From JBBRLG01 sp038231495 (GTDB taxonomy: Bacteria > Planctomycetota > Planctomycetia > Gemmatales > Gemmataceae): 5,937 nucleotides of DNA. The position numbers and the translations under genes are program-made. Under the pieces are notes generated by a model that did not search any database, was not told the origin of the DNA, and saw only the letters and a program-made list of their open reading frames with translations. The stretch lies in the NCBI GenBank assembly GCA_038231495.1, contig JBBRLG010000471.1:1-5937 (forward strand), in the 5' to 3' direction. Shown here piece after piece: positions 1 to 5,937 of this stretch; the stretch's first letter is position 1; each line of letters starts with the position of its first letter.

Positions 1-119
1 AAAACACGGAAAAAAGACGTAGCCACAAGCGGCCCGCTTGTCGGCTGGCACGCCGGCTGCGTTTGCCGCAGTCCAGCCAGCAAGCGGGCCGCTTGCGGCT
101 ACGTCTTTTTTCCGTGTTT
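1..119. terminator. Long imperfect palindrome downstream of purH, probable bidirectional terminator
   Basis: Positions 2-40 and 81-119 are reverse complements over 39 bp with one mismatch (A25 against C96). The 40-nt centre can pair further (43-48 with 73-78, and 57-61 with 67-71). A GC-rich stem (16-40 with 81-105) is flanked by A6 at 10-15 and T6 at 106-111, so a transcript from either side would have a strong hairpin followed by a U-run, the layout of an intrinsic terminator. In RNA read from the minus strand, the purH direction, the single mismatch becomes a G-U wobble, so the stem stays closed. Each arm also contains its own small palindrome (26-40 and 81-95). The element starts 30 bp after the purH stop. 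The structure is seen directly; the terminator role is inferred. It could equally be a dispersed repeat that happens to serve as a terminator. Confidence 0.65.
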
Positions 120-139
120 CCCGTGTCTTCCGTGGGTTT
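111..139. repeat. Degenerate 9-nt tandem motif (TCCGTGTTT / CCCGTGTCT / TCCGTGGGT)
   Basis: Three consecutive units of about 9 nt share the CCGTG core: 111-119, 120-128 and 129-137. The reverse complement of the same unit sits at the outer edge of the left palindrome arm (1-10). On the purH-sense strand this reads as repeated CACGGAA or CACGGGAA words between the purH stop codon and the terminator hairpin. No function is evident. It looks like part of the same repeat family as the palindrome. Confidence 0.45.
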
Positions 140-148
140 CATTTTGCA

Positions 149-1747
149 TTAATGGCGGAAGTGTCGTACGCCGGTGAAGACCATTGCCAGGCCGTGTTCG
201 TCGCACGCCTGGATCGAATCGGCGTCGCGCATCGAGCCGCCCGGTTGCACGATTGCCGTCACGCCCGCCCTGGCCGCCTCGTCCACGTTGTCGCGGAACG
301 GGAAGAAGGCGTCCGACGCCAGTACCGACCCTTTGTGGCGGTCGCCGGACTTGCGTACCGCCATGTGGACCGAATCGACCCGGCTCATCTGGCCCGCGCC
401 GACGCCAACCAGCATTTCGCCTTTTGTCAAGACGATGGCGTTACTCTTGACGTGCTTGCACACCACCCAGCCGAACCGCAGGTTACGCAATTCTTGCTCC
501 GTCGGTTGGCGTTTGGTGACGACGCGCAGGTGCTGAAAATCGGTCTCGGCGTCGTTGCGGTCGCGCGATTGCACCAACAGGCCGCCATCGACCTCGCGCA
601 GGGTGCGCGTCCGTTCGTTGGGGTTCGTGGACGCCAGGGGGCCGGTGCGCAGGATGCGGACGCTCTTCTTCCAGGTGGGCCGCGTGGTCAGCAACTCGAA
701 GGCTTCGTTACTGTAACCCGGTGCGATGACGCATTCGATGAAGCGCCCGCCCCCCTGTGTGGGCTCCGTTATCTGCCGGGCCGTCGCCTCATCGACCTCG
801 CGGTTGAAGGCCAGCACGCCGCCGTAGGCACTCTGGGGGTCGCCCTCGTAAGCTTTTTGAAAGGCTTCCACCAGCGTCGCAGCCACGGCAGCGCCGCAGG
901 GGTTGTTGTGCTTGATGACGACGGCGGCGGGTTGCGGGAATTCGCGCACGAGGTTCAGCGCACTATCGAGATCGAGAAAGTTGTTGTAAGAGAGTTCCTT
1001 GCCGTGCAGCACCGCGGCGGTGCCGACGCAGGCGTGCTGCGCCGACGGGTCGGCATAAAACGCGGCCTGTTGGTGCGGGTTTTCGCCGTAGCGCAGGAGT
1101 TGACGGCGCTCCCAGTGCGGGTCGAGCGACGCGGGCAGCAGTTCGTCGCCGCCGCGTCGGGTAAAATAGGCACTGATCGCCTGGTCGTAGCCCGCGACGT
1201 GGCCGAACGCGACGGCGGCGAGTTTTGCGCGTGTCGGCAAGGCAAGGCTGCCCTGGTTGGCTTGCAGTTCTTCGAGGATGCTGGCATATTGGGCCGGTTC
1301 GGTCAGCACGGCCACGTCGCCGTAGTTCTTCGCCGCGGCCCGCACCAGCGTCGGGCCGCCGATGTCGATGTTCTCGACGATCTCGTCGTGGGTGCTGCCG
1401 GGCCGCGCGACGGTGGCGGCGAAGGGGTACAAGTTGCAAACGACGAGATCGATCAGCTCGATGCCGTGAGCCTGCACGGTGGCTTGGTGGTCCGGGTTGT
1501 CGCGCAGGGCGAGGATGCCGCCGTGGATTTTCGGGTGCAGCGTTTTGACGCGACCGTCGAGCATCTCCGGGAAGCCGGTCACGTCGGCCACGTCGCGCAC
1601 GGCAAGGCCCGCGTCGTGCAAGGTTTTGCGGGTGCCGCCGGTGGAGATCAGCTCGACGCCGAACGCGGTCAGGCCGCGGGCCAGTTCGACGAGGCCCGAC
1701 TTGTCGCTGACGCTCAGCAGGGCGCGGCGGATCTTGCGAAGGCTCAT
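149..1747 (-). CDS. purH: Bifunctional AICAR formyltransferase / IMP cyclohydrolase (PurH)
   Basis: The protein catalyses the last two steps of de novo purine synthesis in the cytoplasm: AICAR is formylated with 10-formyltetrahydrofolate to FAICAR, which is then cyclised to IMP. The 532 residues match the usual length (E. coli is about 529). The N-terminal cyclohydrolase (MGS-like) domain shows SVSDKSGL (12-19), LISTGGT (33-39), GRVKTLHPKIHGG (65-77), NLYPF (105-109) and NIDIGGPTLVRAAAKNY (126-142). The formyltransferase domain shows RYGENPHQ (219-226), LHGKELSYNNFLDLDSA (247-263), the catalytic Lys279-His280 in KHNNPCG, DPQSAYGG (303-310) and VGAGQMSRVDS (449-459). It ends with the family-typical GVRHFRH. 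The frame stays open 461 codons further upstream, but that part is antisense to the helicase gene. The ATG at 1747 gives the family N-terminus (MSLRKIRRALLSVSDK) and is the clear start. A weak GAG ribosome-binding match lies about 10 nt before it. The gene is divergent from the helicase gene. A slightly long Gly-rich loop (about 330-335) is the only oddity. Confidence 0.97.
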   Translation of the reverse strand: MSLRKIRRALLSVSDKSGLVELARGLTAFGVELISTGGTRKTLHDAGLAVRDVADVTGFPEMLDGRVKTLHPKIHGGILALRDNPDHQATVQAHGIELIDLVVCNLYPFAATVARPGSTHDEIVENIDIGGPTLVRAAAKNYGDVAVLTEPAQYASILEELQANQGSLALPTRAKLAAVAFGHVAGYDQAISAYFTRRGGDELLPASLDPHWERRQLLRYGENPHQQAAFYADPSAQHACVGTAAVLHGKELSYNNFLDLDSALNLVREFPQPAAVVIKHNNPCGAAVAATLVEAFQKAYEGDPQSAYGGVLAFNREVDEATARQITEPTQGGGRFIECVIAPGYSNEAFELLTTRPTWKKSVRILRTGPLASTNPNERTRTLREVDGGLLVQSRDRNDAETDFQHLRVVTKRQPTEQELRNLRFGWVVCKHVKSNAIVLTKGEMLVGVGAGQMSRVDSVHMAVRKSGDRHKGSVLASDAFFPFRDNVDEAARAGVTAIVQPGGSMRDADSIQACDEHGLAMVFTGVRHFRH

Positions 1748-1785
1748 GCTATTTGATCTCGCGTGTGGTCGGATGGCCCAACGGT

Positions 1786-1814
1786 GTTGTATCGCTGAGC
1801 GCCGGGAAGGGCAA
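1786..1814 (-). promoter_or_regulatory. Candidate sigma70-type promoter for purH
   Basis: On the minus strand, TTGCCC (1809-1814) lies 17 nt from TACAAC (1786-1791). Each hexamer matches the consensus at four of six positions, and the spacing is ideal. Transcription would start near 1779 and leave a leader of about 30 nt before the purH ATG. The -35 hexamer abuts a small GCCGCAAGCGGC palindrome. This is the best candidate in a 96-bp divergent spacer, but a match this weak can occur by chance. No comparably good promoter for the helicase gene was found on the plus strand. Confidence 0.25.
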
Positions 1815-1827
1815 AGCCGCAAGCGGC
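1815..1827. repeat. Short palindrome AGCCGCAAGCGGC in the divergent spacer
   Basis: GCCGC (1816-1820) and GCGGC (1823-1827) are reverse complements around AA. The same word occurs in the right arm of the large palindrome (88-99, as its reverse complement) and, with one change, in the left arm. It lies 16 nt before the helicase ATG and next to the putative purH -35 box. It may be a remnant or minimal copy of the dispersed repeat, or a protein-binding site. The function is unknown. Confidence 0.45.
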
Positions 1828-1843
1828 AGACTCGGGACGGACG

Positions 1844-4800
1844 ATGACTCCGAATCGAACACTGACCGACCAGCAACGCCGCGCCGTCACCACGCGCGGC
1901 GTGTCGGTCGTCCTGTCCTCCGGCGCCGGCTGCGGCAAGACAACTGTGTTGACGGAACGCTACCTGTCGCACCTGCGCGACGACGGCGCCGAGGTCGGCC
2001 AGGTCGTCGCTATCACCTTCACCGACCGCGCCGCGCGCGAGATGCGCAAGCGGATTCGCGGCGAGGTCATCGACCTGCTTCAGACGGCAAAAACCGACGA
2101 GGACGCCGACCGCTGGGCACGGCACCTGCGCGGCCTGGAAACCGCGCCAATTAGCACGATTCACGCCTTTTGCGCGGCACTGCTCCGCCAGCACGCGATT
2201 GAAGCCGGACTCGACCCGCGCTTTGAAGTGCTGGAAGAAGTGCTTTCCGTCAACATCGAAGCGGAGGCGTTGAACGCGGGCTTGCAGCAGTTGTTGACCG
2301 CCCAGACCGAGGCCGGCGAAGACCTCCGGCAACTGGTGCTGCTCTACGGCTGGCGGCCCGTCGTGGAGGCCGTGCAGAAACTGTTGCCCGCGTGGGACGA
2401 CAGGCCGTGGCGGGCGTGGCTTGCCCGACCTGCCGTGGAAGTCATTAGCGGCTGGCAGGATTATGCCATCGGTACGCTGCTGCCGCGCTACCTTGCCTAC
2501 CGCATGAGCAGCCGGCCGCGCGTCGCGCGTTGCCTGGCACTGTTGCAAAAACATCCCCCTCAACCCGGCGAGATGGCGGCGCGCGTCGCGTTCATTCTGG
2601 AGCAAGCGCCACGGCTCACGCAGGCGGCCGACGCCTCCGCCGTGGTCGCCGAATTGTTCGAGTCGGCCAAGGTCGGCAAGCTCGGGGCCAAGGCCTGGCC
2701 GGACGCCGACGTGTACGACCAAATCAAGAAGGCGTTCGAGGCCTTTCGCGGCGAGTTGAAGAGTTGGGACCTGCAAAGCCTGACGGAACCGGGCGAAAAC
2801 GTGGAGGCAATCGTCACCACGGCCCACCGCGTCGTGCGCGTCGTCGGCGAGGTGGTGCAGACGTACCGCGACCGTAAACGGGTCCACGGCGTCGTCGATT
2901 TTCAGGACCTGTTGTTGCGCGCGCGCGACCTGTTGCGCGACAACGACGGCGTGCGCAAGCGGCTGCAAGAACGCTACCGCCACCTGCTGATCGACGAGTT
3001 GCAGGACACCGACCCGGTGCAAATGGAGTTGATCGAAAACCTGTGCGGCGACGGGATGACCACGGGCAAGCTCTTCGCCGTCGGCGACCACAACCAGTCG
3101 ATTTACCGCTTCCGCGGCGCGGACGTCCACCTATTCGCGAAGTTGCGGCGGCAGGTGCCGGAGGCGGGCCAACAGAACCTGACGCTCAACTACCGCAGTC
3201 AGCCGGCGATCCTCGATTTCACCAACGCCCTGCTGCGGCAATGCCTGACCGACTACGCGCCTCTGCAAGCGCGCGGGGCGCAGGTCAACCCGCAACCTTG
3301 CGTGGAATTCCTGTGGTCGCAGGTGCCGGAGAAGACGCTCGTCGCCGAAGCGCGGGCCGAGGAAGCAGATTGGATCGCCCGCCGCATTGCCACCATGGTG
3401 GGCCGTGAATCGTTGGTCCGTGACGCGGAGAAGCCAAACGAACTACGGCCGGTCAACGCGGGTGACGTGGTGCTGCTCTTCCGCGCGATGACCAACGTGC
3501 ATTTGTACGAGGCGGCGCTGCGCAGGCACGGCCTGAACTACTACCTCGTCGGCGGCCGGGCCTTCTTCGCGCAGCAGGAAATCTACGACCTGCTCAATCT
3601 CCTTCGCGCCCTGGACAATCCGCAAGACGCCGTGAGCGTGGCGGGGACGTTGCGCTCGCCGTTCTGCTGTGTCAGCGATGAGGCTCTGTTCGTTTTGGGC
3701 CGAGAAAAACGGGGCCTGTGGGCCGGTCTGCTCGACGAAACGTTGGCCGCACGCTTACCGAGCGACCAGCGCGAACCCGTGGCCCGCGCGCGACGGCACC
3801 TGGTTCGCTGGCGGTCGCTCAAGGACCGGTTGCCGATCGCGCGGCTCCTGGGCACGGTGTTCGCCGAGTCGGGCTACGACGCCGCGACGCAGTTCGAGCC
3901 TTTGGGCGACCGCAAATTGGCTAATTTGTGGAAGCTGCTCGACCTGGCGCGGACGTTCGACCGTTCGGGCCTGTTCGGGCTGGCGGAGTTTATCGCCCGG
4001 CTGGGCGACCTGGTGCGGAATCCGCCGCGCGAGGAGCAGGCCGCGACGCAGCCGGAGAACGCCGACGTGGTGCGGCTAATGACCATCCACCAGGCCAAAG
4101 GGCTTGAGTTCCCGGTCGTGATCGTGCCGGATGTCGTGGCCAGCGGCGGCGGCGCGTTCCACCCGGTCGCCCGGTGGGACGCGGAACTGGGCTGCGTGGT
4201 CCGGCCGCCCGCCGACGAGGACCCGGCACCGTTTCCGCCGTTCGCCTGGAAACTCTGGCAGGTGCGCAACGAATTGGAGGACTGGAACGAAGCGCTGCGG
4301 ACGCTGTACGTCGCCTGCACGCGGGCGCGCGACTACCTCATCCTGTCGGGGGCGATGGACCCGTCCTACGAGCCGGGCAACCCCTGGATGACGACGCTGG
4401 CTGAGCGCTTCGACCTGGCGACCGGGCAGTGCCTCGCTCCGGACCTTTCGGAAAAGGAACGGCCCCGCGTCCGCGTCTGCTCGACGCTGGAACAATTCGA
4501 CCTGTCGCCGGCGGAGAACAAGGCGCGGCAAAAGGACTTTGATGCGCAAGCGCCAGCTGCCGGAGTTGCCTGGCCGAAGTTGCCTGCGAGCGCGCCCCCG
4601 CGGGCAACGGGTGGTCGCATTTTGTCAATCGACGATCTGCCGGCCGGCGGTGCGTTTGACGGCGCGAATGAGGAAGGGAATCGCGGGACCGTGGCACCAT
4701 CGCCCCTGGAGCGCGCGCTGCGAACAGTGCTGGAAACCTGGGATTTTCGCGACCCGGCCGGCTTGCGCGCGTTGGTGCGGCGGCACGCGGAGGAGGGGGG

Positions 4801-5173
4801 GGCGCAGCTCCAACTCTTGCTGGAGCGCTTCGCGGAGTCCGAGACGTGCCGCGACCTGGCCGCGGCAACGGGTCGCCAGTGGGGCGTGGAGTTCGCGTTG
4901 AACCTTGCGCGTGAGGGTGCCGCCGACTTGCCGATCTTGCACGGCGTCATGGATTGCGTCTGGCAGGATACAACCGGGCACTGGCACCTGCTGTATTTCG
5001 TTCTGGAAGCCGTCGATAAAGGGCAGCGCGATTCGCGTTGGCAGCAACACGAATTCAAGGTGGTGCTGGCGGCAACGGCCATGCAACGCCAAACGGGGGC
5101 GTGGCCCAAGACGGTGCGGTTATGGTTGCTGGCGGACGGCGCAGTAATAAGTTTGTCAGAGCCGCGACCGTAA
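1844..5173 (+). CDS. addA: UvrD/AddA-type superfamily 1 DNA helicase with degenerate C-terminal nuclease domain
   Basis: The protein is 1109 residues, somewhat shorter than typical AddA (about 1200). It resembles the helicase subunit of AddAB, which unwinds and resects double-strand breaks for recombination. The superfamily 1A motifs appear in order: Q motif LTDQQ (7-11); Walker A GAGCGKTT (27-34, Cys where Ser is usual); Ia ITFTDRAAREM (57-67); Ic STIHAFC (104-110); Walker B LLIDELQDTD (381-390); III VGDHNQSIYRFRGAD (413-427); IV LNYRSQ (448-453); V MTIHQAKGLEFPVVIV (746-761); VI LYVACTRARD (821-830). All look functional. After an Ala/Pro-rich linker (about 895-960), residues 1010-1100 match the RecB-family nuclease fold (WGVEFAL, HGVMD). 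However, the expected D-Y-K-T is replaced by Y-F-V-L (1051-1054), and the Q-x3-Y helix motif reads K-x3-A (1072-1076), so nuclease activity is probably lost. The ATG at 1844 puts the Q motif at residue 7, as in the family; a weak GGGACGG at 1834-1840 may be the ribosome-binding site. The last seven residues and the TAA are encoded by a palindromic repeat. No addB is adjacent. The helicase call is certain; the AddA name is probable. Confidence 0.88.
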   Translation: MTPNRTLTDQQRRAVTTRGVSVVLSSGAGCGKTTVLTERYLSHLRDDGAEVGQVVAITFTDRAAREMRKRIRGEVIDLLQTAKTDEDADRWARHLRGLETAPISTIHAFCAALLRQHAIEAGLDPRFEVLEEVLSVNIEAEALNAGLQQLLTAQTEAGEDLRQLVLLYGWRPVVEAVQKLLPAWDDRPWRAWLARPAVEVISGWQDYAIGTLLPRYLAYRMSSRPRVARCLALLQKHPPQPGEMAARVAFILEQAPRLTQAADASAVVAELFESAKVGKLGAKAWPDADVYDQIKKAFEAFRGELKSWDLQSLTEPGENVEAIVTTAHRVVRVVGEVVQTYRDRKRVHGVVDFQDLLLRARDLLRDNDGVRKRLQERYRHLLIDELQDTDPVQMELIENLCGDGMTTGKLFAVGDHNQSIYRFRGADVHLFAKLRRQVPEAGQQNLTLNYRSQPAILDFTNALLRQCLTDYAPLQARGAQVNPQPCVEFLWSQVPEKTLVAEARAEEADWIARRIATMVGRESLVRDAEKPNELRPVNAGDVVLLFRAMTNVHLYEAALRRHGLNYYLVGGRAFFAQQEIYDLLNLLRALDNPQDAVSVAGTLRSPFCCVSDEALFVLGREKRGLWAGLLDETLAARLPSDQREPVARARRHLVRWRSLKDRLPIARLLGTVFAESGYDAATQFEPLGDRKLANLWKLLDLARTFDRSGLFGLAEFIARLGDLVRNPPREEQAATQPENADVVRLMTIHQAKGLEFPVVIVPDVVASGGGAFHPVARWDAELGCVVRPPADEDPAPFPPFAWKLWQVRNELEDWNEALRTLYVACTRARDYLILSGAMDPSYEPGNPWMTTLAERFDLATGQCLAPDLSEKERPRVRVCSTLEQFDLSPAENKARQKDFDAQAPAAGVAWPKLPASAPPRATGGRILSIDDLPAGGAFDGANEEGNRGTVAPSPLERALRTVLETWDFRDPAGLRALVRRHAEEGGAQLQLLLERFAESETCRDLAAATGRQWGVEFALNLAREGAADLPILHGVMDCVWQDTTGHWHLLYFVLEAVDKGQRDSRWQQHEFKVVLAATAMQRQTGAWPKTVRLWLLADGAVISLSEPRP

Positions 5174-5221
5174 GGGAGCGGTTGACTGCACCGCGCCCTT
5201 ACGGTCGCGGCTCTGACAAAC
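5151..5221. repeat. Perfect 26-bp inverted repeat between convergent genes, overlapping the helicase stop
   Basis: Positions 5151-5176 and 5196-5221 are exact reverse complements. The 19-nt centre (5177-5195) adds a 5-bp inner stem (GCGGT 5178-5182 with ACCGC 5190-5194) and leaves a 7-nt loop. The hairpin occupies most of the 70-bp gap between the convergent stops at 5173 and 5244. It could end transcription from both sides, although it has no T-run and so is not a classical intrinsic terminator. The left arm supplies the helicase C-terminus (SLSEPRP) and its TAA stop. The exactness of the arms suggests recent arrival, gene conversion or strong selection on structure. From memory, similar AGAGCCGCGACCGTAAGGG-type palindromes recur in planctomycete genomes; I cannot verify that here. 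Confidence 0.8.
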
Positions 5222-5243
5222 GGAACACGGCCCGGCTCCTAAA

Positions 5244-5937
5244 CTAGCGCTTCGCACAAGGGCAACTGACCCACCGGGCCGGCGGCTCCCAGCACGCGGC
5301 CAGGCTGAAGTGCCGGTTCAAGTACAGGTTGAACGACCAGTCGTAGAAAAGCTCGTGCGGATAGGTGGCCGCCGGCCGGGCCGTCTCGGCGTCGATCAGG
5401 CCCGCGTAAACCGCCGATTCCACGACCAACTCCGAGCAGAAGTAATCGGCGCGATCGCCCTGCGGTTTACCCAGGAAGTAGGTGCGAATCGGGCCGCGGC
5501 TGCGCAAGAGCGTGAGCTGGCCGCCCAGGCGAATCAGGGCGAAACGCTTGCCTTCTTGGCGCTCGGCCCATTCGGTCAGGCGGGCCGACTGCTCGGGCGT
5601 CAGCGGTTCCTTGCGCTTGCGAATCCAGACCGGCCCCCGGCTTTCGTATTCGCGCAGGTGCGGCATCATAGCGAGGGTCCGGACCCACATGGTATCGTTC
5701 GGCCCCGCTTCGAGGATGCCGAGGCTGCCGTCGGAACGTTGCACGACGATGCCAGAACCGTGCGGCTGAAACGCCCCGGCCAGGTCGTGTGTGATCTCCC
5801 AAAAAAGGTTGCCGTCGGTGTACACCATGATGTCGCCGGGCTGCGGCAGATAGGCGTGCGGTTCGCCGCGCAGCTTCCGGTCGAGGTGGTACGCCGGCTC
5901 GTAGAGGTAGGAGCCGTCCGCCGCGGCGGGGGGGCCG
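5244..5937 (-). CDS. YiiX-like permuted papain / NlpC-P60-fold hydrolase, 5'-truncated by window edge
   Basis: The visible 230 residues resemble the YaeF/YiiX (peptidase C92-like) group of permuted papain-fold proteins, which hydrolyse amide or acyl bonds, often at the cell envelope. The substrate here is unknown. The N-terminal hallmark LPQPGDIMVYTD (visible residues 30-41) is followed by PHGSGIVV with the candidate His59 and then LEAGPNDT. The family's Cys lies at residue 167 in YFCSELVVES, next to YAGLID. The C-terminus has ARPAATYPHELFYD and ends about 26 residues after it. An ATG at 5828 falls inside the PGDI-MVYTD motif, so it is Met37 of the visible part and not the start. No ATG, GTG or TTG occurs in frame between it and the window end, so the true start and any signal peptide lie beyond 5937. 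The His sits one residue further from GIVV than in the usual SHVGIVV pattern. The gene converges on the helicase gene and is separated from it by the palindrome. The fold call is fairly secure; the activity is not. Confidence 0.75.
   Translation of the reverse strand, partial: GPPAAADGSYLYEPAYHLDRKLRGEPHAYLPQPGDIMVYTDGNLFWEITHDLAGAFQPHGSGIVVQRSDGSLGILEAGPNDTMWVRTLAMMPHLREYESRGPVWIRKRKEPLTPEQSARLTEWAERQEGKRFALIRLGGQLTLLRSRGPIRTYFLGKPQGDRADYFCSELVVESAVYAGLIDAETARPAATYPHELFYDWSFNLYLNRHFSLAACWEPPARWVSCPCAKR

Noticed and set aside
1..148. CRISPR array or transposon end at the left edge
   Set aside because: There is one palindrome and a short degenerate 9-nt tandem, with no regularly spaced repeats, no transposase and no target duplication visible.
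38..1756. Plus-strand open frame of 572 codons opposite purH
   Set aside because: It is wholly antisense to a well-conserved purH. Its composition (rich in Arg, Ala, Val, Asp and His) is what a mirrored GC-rich gene gives, and I recognise no family motif in it.
1748..1843. Riboswitch or PurR-type operator upstream of purH
   Set aside because: The spacer is only 96 bp, and I see no conserved purine riboswitch core or clear operator in it.
1748..3130. Minus-strand extension of the purH frame by 461 codons
   Set aside because: It overlaps the helicase gene in antisense. The PurH family N-terminus begins at 1747, and the extension has no recognisable domain.
4366..5109. Long minus-strand open frames opposite the helicase C-terminus
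   Set aside because: Their Ser/Arg/Pro-rich low-complexity composition is typical of shadows of GC-rich genes. The plus-strand frame carries the conserved motifs.
4862..5173. Frameshift as the reason for the missing nuclease motif
   Set aside because: The flanking residues before (WGVEFAL, HGVMD) and after (VRLWLL) are in the same frame and fit the family. The other plus-strand frames do not supply a D-Y-K-T sequence.
5038..5247. Plus-strand 69-codon open frame running through the palindromic repeat
   Set aside because: It overlaps the helicase frame and then reads the repeat (VRAATVRERLTAPRPYGRGS). This is a translated repeat, the kind often mis-annotated as a small hypothetical protein.

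Overview
This is a GC-rich window with three protein genes, two large palindromic repeats and little other spacer. The gene families, the base composition and above all the palindromes make me think of a member of the Planctomycetota, probably Pirellulales-like. The palindromes include a structure built on GCCGCAAGCGGC beside CACGGAA-type short repeats, and a perfect inverted repeat with arms GTTTGTCAGAGCCGCGACCG... The taxonomic call is inference from remembered sequence style; there is no rRNA or other marker here.

Layout. Positions 1-148 are non-coding and hold a long, nearly perfect hairpin (2-119) with A6 and T6 tracts, which fits a bidirectional terminator, followed by a degenerate 9-nt tandem motif. 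Positions 149-1747 on the minus strand are purH, a complete bifunctional purine-biosynthesis enzyme. Positions 1748-1843 are a short divergent control region with a possible purH promoter and a small copy of the palindrome core. Positions 1844-5173 on the plus strand encode a large UvrD/AddA-type helicase. All its helicase motifs are intact, but its C-terminal RecB-family nuclease domain appears to have lost its catalytic residues. The last residues and the stop codon of this gene lie inside the second palindrome (5151-5221), which separates it from a convergent minus-strand gene (5244 to the window edge). That gene encodes a YiiX-like permuted papain/NlpC-P60-fold hydrolase, and its start lies beyond the window.

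The genes do not form an obvious pathway. purH is housekeeping metabolism, the helicase belongs to double-strand-break processing, and the third gene is a probable cell-envelope or amidase-type hydrolase of unknown substrate. No addB partner, phage gene, transposase, CRISPR array or tRNA is visible. I see no convincing new multi-gene system. The parts most worth a second look are the nuclease-dead AddA-like protein and the palindromic repeat that forms its 3' end.
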